Shown here: piece by piece, positions 8,063 through 20,500 of the stretch | How positions within the stretch are numbered: position 1 is the first letter of the stretch | Layout of the letters: each line of letters opens with the position of its first letter | From: Allobosea lupini | GTDB lineage: Bacteria > Pseudomonadota > Alphaproteobacteria > Rhizobiales > Beijerinckiaceae | Reading direction: 5' to 3' | Assembly (NCBI RefSeq): GCF_900109525.1 | Contig: NZ_FOAN01000010.1 | Location: 1-64,000 of the forward strand | Length of the DNA: 64,000 nucleotides | Made by a program: the position numbers and the translations under genes | Notes under the pieces: generated by a model | Database searches by the model: none | The model's input: only the letters and a program-made list of their open reading frames with translations | What the model was told of the DNA's origin: nothing

Positions 8063-8695
8063 CTACTCGACCAAAAGCTCGCGCCGCGCCAGCACGCGCG
8101 AGCCGGTGAGGGGCGCGTCCATCACATAGCGCAGCTCATAAGCCCCGGGCTCGGCCGGCGCCTCCAGCGTGCTCTCGACATTCTCGGCCGGGAAGAAATT
8201 CGGCCCCTGCGCCTCGGGCGGTGCATCCGGCTTGACCAGCACGACGCGGTCGCGGTCGCCATTGGGGCCGATGCCGCGCACGGGCAGCGGATTGCCGCGC
8301 GCGACGCGGGCAGGGGCGGCGAGCGTTGCGGCCGGCTCGGTCGTCACCAGCGGCTGGCGCAGCAGGACGACCGGCTTGCCGTCGCTCTCACCAAGCAGGC
8401 GCCATTCGAAGCTGCCGACCTCGCCCGGCGCCGGCAGCGACAGCGCCGGGACCTGGCCGAGCGGAGAGGCGACGATCGCCGCGTCCGGCGGATCGCCCGG
8501 CCGGCTGATGGCGAGGCGGGCATTGGCCGGGGCGCGGCTGACGAACACCGTCGCCATGGCGCCGGCCATCAGCGTGCGCGGCGCCGAGAGATTCGGGCCC
8601 TGCGGCTGGCGCTGCTGCGGCCGCGGCTGCTGGGCCATGGCAGGGCTGCCTGCGCAGAGGAGCAAAGCGAGGATCGTGCGGCGGGTCGGCATCAT
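8063..8695 (-). CDS. Secreted protein of unknown function
   Basis: A 210-residue protein with a signal peptide (MMPTRRTILALLLCAGSPAMAQ). A Gln/Pro-rich linker follows, then about 160 residues with repeated short beta-strand patterns (ATVFVSRAPANARLAISRPGD, then EVGSFEWRLLGESDG, then PGAYELRYVMDAPLTG). The last motif, an Ala-Gly-Tyr-Glu-Leu-Arg-Tyr type strand, is common in carbohydrate- or Ig-like beta-sandwich modules of exported proteins. Its ATG overlaps the stop of the upstream channel gene (ATGA), so the two are translationally coupled and may work together. I cannot name a family. Confidence 0.65.
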   Translation of the reverse strand: MMPTRRTILALLLCAGSPAMAQQPRPQQRQPQGPNLSAPRTLMAGAMATVFVSRAPANARLAISRPGDPPDAAIVASPLGQVPALSLPAPGEVGSFEWRLLGESDGKPVVLLRQPLVTTEPAATLAAPARVARGNPLPVRGIGPNGDRDRVVLVKPDAPPEAQGPNFFPAENVESTLEAPAEPGAYELRYVMDAPLTGSRVLARRELLVE

Positions 8696-9849
8696 GCTGC
8701 TGCAAGTCGATGGAGATGGGCGGCGAGTTCCGGGTGACGCAGCATGAGCAGGCGAAAATCGGCAGGATCAAGGACGAGCAGCTTGGTCGCGACAGTGGCA
8801 TGCGCCGCGATGCCGCCCTCTGCAGCCGCGAGCTCGGTCAGGCAGAGCTCGCCGAAATAGCAGCCTTCGTCGAGCCGGCGGCTGCCATCGGGCTCGACGA
8901 GCTCGACCTCGCCGCTGGCGACGAAATAGAGCGAGTGCGCCGGCTCGTGCGGGCGCAGCACGACGCCGCCACCGCGCACGGTCCGGGCGCGCAATGCGTT
9001 CATGATCTCGGCGATCTCGGCGGCGTCGAGCCCGCTGAAGAGCGGCACGCGCGCCAGCATGCTCCAGGTGACGACGAACTCACGCCGGTGGATCTCCTGG
9101 GCGAAGGCGGTGGCGATGATGCCGACCGGCAGCGCCAGCATGACGAGGCCCATCACGGCGGTCAGCGACGCGACGACCTTGCCGAGCGGGCTGACCGGGA
9201 AGGCATCGCCATAGCCGACGGTGGTCAGCGTCACGATCGCCCACCACATCGCGTCTGGAATGGTGCCGAACTTGTCCGGCTGCACGTCGTGCTCGACGAA
9301 ATGCATCGCGGTCGCCGATAGCAGCATCACGCCGATCAGGATGACGACGCAGGCGGCGAGCGCCTTGCGCTCGGCATGCAGCGCCGCGCCGAGGGAAGCC
9401 ATGCCGGGCGAATAGCGGCCGAGCTTGAAGAAGCGCAGCAGCCGGAACAGCAGCAGGATCTTGAGATCGCCATAGCCGAGCAGGGCGGCATAGAGCGGCA
9501 CGGTGGCGAGGAAGTCGAGCAGGGCCGGCGGTGACAGCGCATAGGCGCGCCGCGCCGCCCAGTCGCTCAGCCCGCGGTAGCGCGCATGCTCGGGTGCGAC
9601 CCAGAGCCGGACCCCATATTCGAGCGTGAACAGCACGGTCGAGACCAGCTCGATCCCATGGAACAGCCGTTCATGGGCGGTGGCGAAGCGCGGCACCGAT
9701 TCCAGCACCAGCGCCGTGATGTTGACGACGATCAGCGCCACCAGCCCGCCATGGACGAGCCGCGCCGAGAGATCGTCGCCCGCGCCCCGGTCGATGATCA
9801 GATGCGCCCGCCGCCGCCAGCTCATGCCAGGCTGCGGGGCGGCGGACAT
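8692..9849 (-). CDS. Cyclic-nucleotide-gated potassium channel homologue
   Basis: A 385-residue protein built like MloK1 of Mesorhizobium loti: an S1-S4 sensor region (residues 30-145, with an S4 that is only weakly charged), pore helices S5-S6 (165-250) with the K+ filter TVGYGD at 210-215, then a C-terminal cyclic-nucleotide-binding domain (265-375). The binding domain has YFVASGEVELVE and the phosphate-cassette start FGEL at 332-335. The cassette is unusual: the Arg that holds the cyclic phosphate in MloK1 (PRSATV) is replaced here by AAHATV, with a longer loop before it. It starts 6 bases after alaS and is coupled to a secreted protein downstream. Its ligand is therefore uncertain. Confidence 0.88.
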   Translation of the reverse strand: MSAAPQPGMSWRRRAHLIIDRGAGDDLSARLVHGGLVALIVVNITALVLESVPRFATAHERLFHGIELVSTVLFTLEYGVRLWVAPEHARYRGLSDWAARRAYALSPPALLDFLATVPLYAALLGYGDLKILLLFRLLRFFKLGRYSPGMASLGAALHAERKALAACVVILIGVMLLSATAMHFVEHDVQPDKFGTIPDAMWWAIVTLTTVGYGDAFPVSPLGKVVASLTAVMGLVMLALPVGIIATAFAQEIHRREFVVTWSMLARVPLFSGLDAAEIAEIMNALRARTVRGGGVVLRPHEPAHSLYFVASGEVELVEPDGSRRLDEGCYFGELCLTELAAAEGGIAAHATVATKLLVLDPADFRLLMLRHPELAAHLHRLAAA

Positions 9850-9855
9850 GGTCGT

Positions 9856-12507
<2,652 letters not shown>

Positions 12508-12624
12508 CGCAATCTTGGCTCTGTTCTGGTGGGGCCGGCCGGCCCGGCGCAGTGGTTCTAGTCAGCCCATGTGCGCCTGTCCAGAAAGCGCCCGCAAGGA
12601 CGCCATACCGGCAAGCTGCTGACC

Positions 12625-12660
12625 ATAAAACGGAAACGGGCGGCCCGAAGGCCGCCCGTC
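12625..12660 (-). terminator. Terminator downstream of recA
   Basis: On the minus strand ACGGGCGGCC, a TTCG tetraloop and GGCCGCCCGT form a perfect 10-base-pair stem, followed by TTCCGTTTTA. The T-run is interrupted, but the stem with a UUCG-type loop is very stable. It lies about 33 bases after the recA stop. Confidence 0.85.
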
Positions 12661-12692
12661 GACTTAACTACTCCAAGCGCGGGTTTGAAGGC

Positions 12693-13778
<1,086 letters not shown>

Positions 13779-13865
13779 GACGTGCGCTCCTTATGGCAGG
13801 GGCGCGACCACATCTCAATCCGCGCCATGGAGATGACTATGGTCATGGTTTGTTCTCTCTCGCAA

Positions 13866-13880
13866 GTTCTTTTTTTGTTC
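13866..13880. promoter_or_regulatory. LexA (SOS) box of recA
   Basis: GTTC, seven T residues, GTTC: an exact match to the alphaproteobacterial LexA site GTTC-N7-GTTC, in the 170 bases between recA and the divergent membrane-protein gene. LexA would repress recA here until DNA damage. Confidence 0.85.
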
Positions 13881-13948
13881 TTGCTCCGGCGCGCCCCGGT
13901 TGTGCTCCGGCCGGATGATCGCGACCGGCTCTCAGGGTATAAGGCGTC

Positions 13949-14464
13949 ATGCGCAAGTCCCTGATCAAGCTCCTCCTGATCCCGCTCGACCTCGTCGTCG
14001 GGTTCGTCATTCTGCTCGACGAACTGCTGCGGCCGCTCTACCGGCCGCTGATCGCCTGGTTCGCCTCGCTCAGGCTGGTGGGGCGGCTGGAAGATGCGAT
14101 CGGGCGGTTGCCGCCCTATGGCGCGCTGGTCGCGCTGGCGATCCCCTTCGCCATCGTCGAGCCGCTGAAGCTGCTCGGCCTCGTGTTCCTGGCGCGCGGG
14201 GCGCTCACGGCCGGCATCGTCACGACCGCGGTCGGCCATCTCGCCGGCTTCCTGCTGGTCGAGCGCGTCTACCATGCCGGGCGAGCGCAACTCCTCACCA
14301 TTCCCTGGTTCGCGCGGATCATGGGCTGGATCGATGCGATCCGTCAGGCGGTGATCGGGCGGATCAAGGCCAGCGCTGCCTGGCGGGGGGCGGTCGAACT
14401 CGTGCAGGTGGTGCGTGAGCGCCTGCGGGGGTTCAGGGGCTGGCTCGCCAGCCTGCGCGTCTGA
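13949..14464 (+). CDS. Membrane-associated protein of unknown function
   Basis: A 171-residue basic protein with a hydrophobic N-terminal segment (about residues 7-24, KLLLIPLDLVVGFVILLDEL) and a second one (about 57-100, YGALVALAIPFAIVEPLKLLGLVFLARG). The C-terminal third is an Arg-rich amphipathic region (VVRERLRGFRGWLASL). The sequence does not match a family I know, although homologous-looking small proteins are common in this order. It is divergent from recA and convergent with the next gene, six bases away, so it is probably monocistronic. It may share the recA promoter region, and with it LexA control, which is inference. Confidence 0.6.
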   Translation: MRKSLIKLLLIPLDLVVGFVILLDELLRPLYRPLIAWFASLRLVGRLEDAIGRLPPYGALVALAIPFAIVEPLKLLGLVFLARGALTAGIVTTAVGHLAGFLLVERVYHAGRAQLLTIPWFARIMGWIDAIRQAVIGRIKASAAWRGAVELVQVVRERLRGFRGWLASLRV

Positions 14465-14469
14465 TGCGC

Positions 14470-14943
14470 TCAATCCTCCGGATCGGCCTGCCAGGCGGCG
14501 GCGAGCCGTTCCAGCTCCAGCGTGTAGCAATACAGCGCGAAGACGATGGCGAGCAGCAGGCCGGAGCGCCAGACCAGGCTGAAGCCGTCGCCGAGCTTGG
14601 TCAGCTCCGGTAGGTGACGCAGGAAATAGAGCGAGGCGAGCGCACCGCCGACGATCGCACCGAGGCGGGCGGCGAAAGCCAGCAGATGGCCGAGAGCCAG
14701 GCTGTGGAAGCCTGTGGGTACCGGCAGTCGGTACAGGCGGCTCCAGTAGCAAAACTGACCCAGCAACGCCGCCAAGCAGATCTGAATCAGGATCTCGGTC
14801 GGTAGCATCTGCTGCTCGCCGATATGCGCGACCAGCACGCGGAAGGCGATGTGGATGTGGAAGAGGATCACCAGCGCGCAGGCTGTCTGCACGATCAGCA
14901 ACAGCGTGTAGGCGAGGACCGGCCTTTGCGTCATGCGGCTCAC
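14470..14943 (-). CDS. Integral membrane protein of unknown function
   Basis: A 157-residue protein with four likely membrane helices: about residues 10-30 (LAYTLLLIVQTACALVILF), 48-65 (EILIQICLAALLGQFCYW), 80-105 (LALGHLLAFAARLGAIVGGA) and 125-145 (LVWRSGLLLAIVFALYCYTL). No catalytic motif is visible. A GTG at 14943 and an ATG at 14934 are both possible starts. It lies 23 bases downstream of the TetR gene on the same strand, so it may be cotranscribed with it. I do not recognise a family. Confidence 0.6.
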   Translation of the reverse strand: MSRMTQRPVLAYTLLLIVQTACALVILFHIHIAFRVLVAHIGEQQMLPTEILIQICLAALLGQFCYWSRLYRLPVPTGFHSLALGHLLAFAARLGAIVGGALASLYFLRHLPELTKLGDGFSLVWRSGLLLAIVFALYCYTLELERLAAAWQADPED

Positions 14944-14966
14944 GATAGAGGGCCGTCAGGCGCCGA

Positions 14967-15551
14967 TCAAACCGCCTGGCTTTGCGCCGTCGAAGCGAGC
15001 GAGGCGGCGGCGCGGCCGGCGGCCTCGACATAGGCGGGGTCGCGATGGACGAGCATGACCGAGAAGGCGCCGTCCATGAGCAGCACGACCTGGCGGGCGA
15101 GTTCGGCGGGGGCGACGGCGCCATGCTCGGCGCAGGCGCCGGCGAGCCAGCGCTCGAAGCCGGCCTTGTGGCGCGCGCCGATCCTGATCGCGGGATGGCC
15201 GGGCAGGTTGGCGAGCTCCGCGGCCGTGCGCAGGAAGCCGCAGCCCTTCCAGCGCGGATGGCGGGCGGAGCGTGCTAGGTTCTGGAAGATCGCCTCGATC
15301 TTCTGCGGCAGGCCACCCTCGGCCTTGTCGAACCAGCCGGCCATCAGCTTGAGGTTGGGCTGGTCGCGCGCCTCGAGATAGGCGGCGACGAGCTCGTCCT
15401 TGCTGTCGAAATGGTAGTAGAGCGTGCGCTTGGTGACGCCGGCCTTCTCAGCCACCGCATCGACGCTGACGGCACGGATGCCCTCGCCGTAGAAGAGCTT
15501 GCTGGCGGCCTCGATGATGCGGGTGCGCGTCGGCTTGTCGGGTTCGGTCAT
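14967..15551 (-). CDS. TetR-family transcriptional regulator
   Basis: A 194-residue repressor. The N-terminal helix-turn-helix reads TRTRIIEAASKLFYGEGIRAVSVDAVAEKAGVTKRTLYYHFDSKDELV, a textbook TetR DNA-binding domain (residues 7-55). The C-terminal ligand domain has a GCGFLRTAAEL stretch followed by HPAIRIGARHKAGFERWL, seen in regulators near CoA-thioester metabolism. It is divergent from an enoyl-CoA hydratase gene, and a perfect inverted repeat sits directly at its start codon, so it very likely represses both itself and that gene. The inducer may be an acyl-CoA or a related acid. Confidence 0.9.
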   Translation of the reverse strand: MTEPDKPTRTRIIEAASKLFYGEGIRAVSVDAVAEKAGVTKRTLYYHFDSKDELVAAYLEARDQPNLKLMAGWFDKAEGGLPQKIEAIFQNLARSARHPRWKGCGFLRTAAELANLPGHPAIRIGARHKAGFERWLAGACAEHGAVAPAELARQVVLLMDGAFSVMLVHRDPAYVEAAGRAAASLASTAQSQAV

Positions 15552-15555
15552 GCCT

Positions 15556-15585
15556 CGATGTATACCGTACAGATAGTATACATCG
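15556..15585. promoter_or_regulatory. Palindromic operator for the TetR regulator
   Basis: CGATGTATAC, a ten-base spacer, then GTATACATCG: arms of ten bases that are perfect reverse complements. The site starts 5 bases upstream of the TetR ATG and lies 53-82 bases before the hydratase start, placing it over the divergent promoters. Size and position fit a TetR dimer (or two dimers). Confidence 0.85.
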
Positions 15586-15637
15586 TCAAGCCGCGAGTGC
15601 AGCTTTGATCGGTCGAAACCGGAAGAAGGCCAAGGCC

Positions 15638-16459
15638 ATGCCCGATAATGATCCCATCCTGATTCAACAGCGCGAGGCGATTGCGACGCTGACGCTGAAC
15701 CGGCCCGAGAAGCTGAATGCGCTGAGCTACGGTTTGATCGACCGCCTGCTCGAAGTGCTCGATGCGATCGAGGTCGATCCTTCGGTCCGGGCGGTGATCC
15801 TGACCGGCGCGGGCGAGCGCGCCTTTTCGGCCGGCGGCGACATCCATGAATTCTCGCGGAGCGTCGCGGCCGGGCCGGAGCAGGCGGTGCGCGATTTCGT
15901 TCGCCGCGGGCAGAAGCTGACGGCGCGGCTGGAGGCCTTCGGCAAGCCGGTGATCGCGGCGGTGAACGGGCTCGCCTATGGCGGCGGCTGCGAGGTCACC
16001 GAGGCGGTGCCGCTCGCCATCGCCAGCGAGCGGGCGATGTTCGCCAAGCCGGAGATCAATCTCGGCATGCCGCCGACCTTCGGCGGGACACAGCGCCTGC
16101 CGCGCCTCGCCGGCCGCAAGCGCGCCATGGAGCTGCTGCTGACCGGCGATCCGTTCACGCCGCAGCGGGCGCTCGATATGGGGCTGATCAACGCGGTGGT
16201 GCCGCATGAGGAGCTGCTGCCGGCGGCGCAGGCGCTGGCGCAGCGCATCCTCAGGCATTCGTCCCTGGCTGCGGCGACCATCCTCACGGCGGTGACTCGC
16301 GGCATCAACGCCAGCATCGCCGAAGGGCTGCTGATCGAGAGCGAGCAGTTCGCCCGCATCGTGCCGACGGCCGATCTGCGCGAGGGGCTCGACGCCTGGA
16401 TGGCGCGGCGCCAGCCGGTCTATTCCGGCGACTGGTCGCAGGTCGCCAAGGTCGGGTGA
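15638..16459 (+). CDS. Enoyl-CoA hydratase/isomerase family protein
   Basis: A 273-residue crotonase-fold protein. The ATG at 15638 gives MPDNDPILIQQREAIATLTLNRPEKLNALS, the standard crotonase N-terminus; a longer frame from 15605 has no support. The oxyanion-hole segments are GERAFSAGGDIHEFS and AYGGGCEVTEAVPLAIASERAMFAKPEINLGMPPTFGGTQRLPRL. The second catalytic Glu of true hydratases appears conserved (KPEINLG). It hydrates or isomerises an enoyl-CoA, with the substrate unknown. A TetR gene with a shared palindromic operator is divergent, and a DUF1330 gene follows 10 bases later. Confidence 0.9.
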   Translation: MPDNDPILIQQREAIATLTLNRPEKLNALSYGLIDRLLEVLDAIEVDPSVRAVILTGAGERAFSAGGDIHEFSRSVAAGPEQAVRDFVRRGQKLTARLEAFGKPVIAAVNGLAYGGGCEVTEAVPLAIASERAMFAKPEINLGMPPTFGGTQRLPRLAGRKRAMELLLTGDPFTPQRALDMGLINAVVPHEELLPAAQALAQRILRHSSLAAATILTAVTRGINASIAEGLLIESEQFARIVPTADLREGLDAWMARRQPVYSGDWSQVAKVG

Positions 16460-16469
16460 GGGAGCGGGC

Positions 16470-16889
16470 ATGAGCGACCATTCGAGCTTCAGCCGCGAGG
16501 CCTTCGCCGCCTTCCGTGCCGATGACCGTCCGGGGCCGGTGCAGATGCTGAACCTGATCCGGCTCAATGCCGAGGCGCAGTATCCGGACGGACCGCATGG
16601 CGGCGGCCGCGAGGCATTCGCGGCCTATGGCCGGATCAGTGCGCCGGTGCTGACCCGGCTCGGCGGGCGGATCATCTGGCGCGGCGGCTTCGAGCAGATG
16701 CTGATCGGCCCGCGGGGCGAGCGCTGGGACATCTGCTTCATCGCCGAATATCCCAGTGTCGAGGCCTTTGCGGCAATGTTCCGCGATCCGATCTATCGCG
16801 AGGCGATGATGCATCGGCAGGCGGCGGTGAAGGATTGCCGCCTGATCCGGTTGGCGGCGCGGGAGGCGGGGGTGACCTTCGCCGGATAG
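16470..16889 (+). CDS. DUF1330 family protein
   Basis: A 139-residue protein of the ferredoxin-like alpha/beta-barrel type. GPVQMLNLIRLNAEAQYPDG near residue 22 is the usual DUF1330 opening. GGREAFAAYGRISAPVLTRLGGRIIWRGGFEQMLIGPRGERWDICFIAEYPSVEAFAAMF follows the rest of the family pattern, which is related to dimeric alpha-beta barrel mono-oxygenases. No enzymatic activity is proven for the family. It starts 10 bases after the hydratase stop and belongs to that TetR-controlled operon, so it may handle the same metabolite. Convergent with the SnoaL-like gene. Confidence 0.8.
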   Translation: MSDHSSFSREAFAAFRADDRPGPVQMLNLIRLNAEAQYPDGPHGGGREAFAAYGRISAPVLTRLGGRIIWRGGFEQMLIGPRGERWDICFIAEYPSVEAFAAMFRDPIYREAMMHRQAAVKDCRLIRLAAREAGVTFAG

Positions 16890-16900
16890 GGCAGGGTCGC

Positions 16901-17374
16901 TCAGCCCTGCTTCAGGCGCCCGATCAGGCCGTGAATGTCGCCGAGCACGAAGAGGTCGCGCACCAGCCCGTCCTCGAAGGTGAAGGCCGGTGCGCCATGC
17001 CACCAGACATGGCGGCCGCTCGGCGGCACTCCGAACATCTCGCGGCGATGGAAGCCGTGGAAGCGCAAGCGCCCGAAGACGCGGTTGCCTTCCTCGACCA
17101 TTGCCAGGATGTCCGAGGTGTACGCGTCGAGCGCGCCGGTGACCCAGTCGACATAACCCGCGAATTCGCGATGGCCGCGCAGGACCGGGCCGAGCGAGCC
17201 GCGAAAGGTGAAGTCCTCGTGGAAGATCCGCGGGATCAGCGACTTGTCGGCGTGGTCCCACATCTCCTTGTAGAAGACCCGAACGATCTCCTTCTGCGGC
17301 GAGAGCGTAACGCCGGCGAAGTCGAGGGCGGGCTCGTCGGGCGGCGCCTCGCGTCCCTGCGGCATCTCAGTCAT
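16901..17374 (-). CDS. SnoaL-like (NTF2-fold) protein
   Basis: A 157-residue protein of the SnoaL/polyketide-cyclase type in the NTF2 superfamily. The ATG at 17374 follows GGAGGGAG by about 10 bases; upstream in-frame sequence is not conserved in style. The fold signature is EIVRVFYKEMWDHADKSLIPRIFHEDFTFRGSLGP, followed by the middle helix HREFAGYVDWVTGALDAYT and strands ending in FTFEDGLVRDLFVLGDIHGLIGRL. Members are small cyclases, hydrolases or isomerases of the ester-cyclase group; no specific activity can be assigned. It lies downstream of the RND efflux permease region but on its own, with 126 bases to that gene's end. Confidence 0.78.
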   Translation of the reverse strand: MTEMPQGREAPPDEPALDFAGVTLSPQKEIVRVFYKEMWDHADKSLIPRIFHEDFTFRGSLGPVLRGHREFAGYVDWVTGALDAYTSDILAMVEEGNRVFGRLRFHGFHRREMFGVPPSGRHVWWHGAPAFTFEDGLVRDLFVLGDIHGLIGRLKQG

Positions 17375-17500
17375 GCTCGTCTTCTCCCTCCGGCGCGGTC
17401 CTCGAAAGCCCGCCTGATCAAGCTCGGACGAAGATGCACTGGAGGGCACAGCAAATTTCGCAAAGCGCCTTTGGCAGACGGCCCATGCCGAGCGCGCTGA

Positions 17501-20500
17501 TCACCCCGCCGCGTGGGGCGTTTCCGCCGGGGCGGGTACGGCCGGTCTCTTGCCGCCCAGCCTGCGCGACAGCCCTTCCATGAACAGGAAGATCACCGGG
17601 GTGATGAACAGCGTCAGCACCTGCGAGACGATCAGCCCGCCGACGACGGCGAGGCCGAGCGGCTGGCGCAGTTCCGCGCTGGCGCCGGCGCCGATCGCGA
17701 TCGGCAGGGCGCCGAGGATCGCCGCCAGCGTCGTCATGATGATCGGCCGGAAGCGGCGCAGGCAGGCTTCGCGGATCGCAGTGTCCGGCGGCTCGCCGGC
17801 GCGCTGCAGTTCGAGCGCAACGTCGATCATCATGATCGCGTTCTTCTTGACGATGCCGATCAGCATCAGGAGCCCGATCACGGCGATGACCGAGAGGTCG
17901 AGACCGAAGAGCTTCAGCGTCAGGAGCGCGCCGAGTGCCGCCGCCGGCAGGCCGGTCAGGATGGTCAGCGGGTGGATGAAGCTCTCGTAGAGGATGCCGA
18001 GCACGATATAGATCGTCAGCACCGCGCCGGCGATCAGCAGGCCCTGATTGCCGAGCGACTGCTCGAAGGTCTTGGCGACGCCGGCGAAGCTGGTGCCGAT
18101 CTGAGCGGGCAGGCCGAGTTCGGCCTTGATCGCGTCGATGCGCTGCACGGCTTCGCCGAGCGCGCGGCCGGCCGGCAGGTTGAAGGAGAGGGTGACGGCC
18201 GGGAGCTGGCCGAGCTGGTTGACGGTGAGCGGGCCGGCCTTGCGCTCGATCCGGGCGAAGGTGCCCAGCGGGACGAGCGCGCCCGAGGAGGAGCGGAAGC
18301 GGACCTGGTCGAGCCGGTCGTTCGACCACTGGATGTCGGGATTGAACTCGATGATGACCTGGTAGCTGTCGCTGGTGGTGTAGATCGTCGAGATCTGGCG
18401 CACGCCGAAGCCGGAATAGAGGCTGGAGCGCAGCACGTCGGCGCTGATGCCGAGCGACTGCGCCTTGGCCCGGTCGACGACGAGGTTGGCGAGCAGGGCC
18501 TTGTTCTGCAGGTCGGTGGTGACGTCGACGAAGAGCGGGTCGTGCTGCAGCGCCTCCAACATCTTGCCCGACCAGTCGGACAGAGCGGCCTGGTCGATCG
18601 ACTGCATCACGAACTGGTACTGGCTCTTCGATGACCGCGCGCCGATGTTGAGGTTCTGCACCGGCGACATATAGGTCGCGATGCCGGGGATGGCGGCGAG
18701 CTGTCGACGCAGTTCGCTAAGCATCTGCTGCAGCGGCGGGCGCTGGTCTTTCGGTTTCAACTCGACGAAGAGCCGCCCAGCATTGAGGCTGCTCGACTGG
18801 CCGCTGGAGCCAATGGTCGAGGCGACATGGCTGACATAGGGCGAGCTGCGGAAGACCTCCTCGACCTTTTGTTGTAGCGCCGACATGGCGTCGAAGGAGA
18901 TGTCCTGGCGCGCCTCGGTCGCGACCTGGAGCTGGCCGATATCCTCCTGCGGGAAAAAGCCCTTGGGGATGGTCACCACCAGCCAGGCGCTGGCGGCGAC
19001 GCTGGCGAGGAAAATCATCAGGACGGTGCGCCGGTATGTCAGGCTGAGGTCGAGCCCGGCGCGATAGGCGCCGAGCACGGCATCGAAGCCGCGTTCGAGG
19101 AATGCGAGCCGGTCCTTCTTGCCGGGTTCGGCATGGCCGGCTGCGCCGGCGCCGAGGCGGGCACACATCATCGGCGTCAGCGTCAGCGAGACGAAGGCCG
19201 AGGCGAGAATTGCGACCGTGACGACGACGGCGAACTCGTTGAAGACGCGCCCGATCACGCCGCCCATCAGCAGCACCGGGATGAAGACGGCGACCAGCGA
19301 GAGCGAGATCGAGATGATGGTGAAGCCGATCTCGCTCGAACCCTTCAGCGCCGCGTCGAAGGCCGAGAGCCCATCCTCCTCCATGTGCCGGACGATGTTC
19401 TCCAGCATCACGATCGCATCGTCGACGACGAGGCCGACCGCGAGCGTCAGGCCGAGCAGCGAGATGTTGTCGATCGAGAAATCGAGCAGGTACATCGCCC
19501 CCAGCGTGGCGATCAGCGAAATCGGCACCGCGACCGCCGGGATCAGCGTCGCGGTGAAGCGGCGCAGGAACAGGAAGATCACCGCGACGACCAGCACGAT
19601 CGTCAGCCCCAGCGTGAACTGCACGTCCTCGACCGCCTGGCGGATCGAGGCGGAGCGGTCGTTGAGCAGGCCGAGCGTCGTCGCCGGCGGCAGCAGCGAC
19701 TGCATCTGGCCGATCGCCGTCTTGACCTTGTCGACGACATCGACCGTGTTGGCGTCAGGCTGGCGGAAGACGGCGACGACGAGGGCGCGCGAGCCGTCAT
19801 ACCAGCTGGCGAGCTGCAGGTTCTCGACGGAATCGATCACCTTGGCGACGTCGCCGAGCCGGACCGGGCGGCCATCGCGGGTGGCGATGATGATGTCGGC
19901 GAAATGGCCGGCGTCGGCGAGCTGGGTCTGCGCCTCCAGCGTCAATTGCTGCGGGCCGGACTGCATGGTGCCGACCGGGGTGTTGACGTTGGCGGCGGTG
20001 ATCGCCGCCTGCAATTCGTTGATGCCGATGCCGCGGGCGGCGAGCGCGGTCGGATCGACCTGGATGCGCACCGCGTATTTCTGGCTGCCGAAGATCTGGA
20101 CCTGCGCCACGCCCTCGACCGTGGAGAGGGTGGGGGAGAGCACCTGCTGGACGAAGGCGTCGATCTTGGAGAGCGGGGTGACGTCGCTCTTCAGCGCCAG
20201 CAGCAGGATGGGGGCGTCGGCGGGATTGAACTTGCGGTAGCTCGGCGGCGTCGTCATGTCGACCGGGAGCTGGCGCTGGGTGCGGGCGATCGCCGCCTGG
20301 ACGTCGGCCGCCGCTGCGTCGATGTCGCGGTCGAGCGCGAACTGGATCGCGATCGAGGTATTGCCGAGCGCGTTGGTGGTCGCGATCGAATCGATGCCGG
20401 CGATGGTGGCGAACTGCTTGATCAATGGCGTCGCCACCGAGGTCGCCATGATCTCGGGCGAGGCGCCGGGCAATTGAGCGGAGACGTTGACGACCGGGAA

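Noticed and set aside
13852..13869. A second GTTC pair upstream of recA as an extra SOS box
   Set aside because: The spacing is ten bases instead of seven, so it does not fit LexA.
16891..16910. GCAGGG...CCCTGC hairpin as a terminator between convergent genes
   Set aside because: Only six base pairs, overlapping a stop codon, with no T-run.
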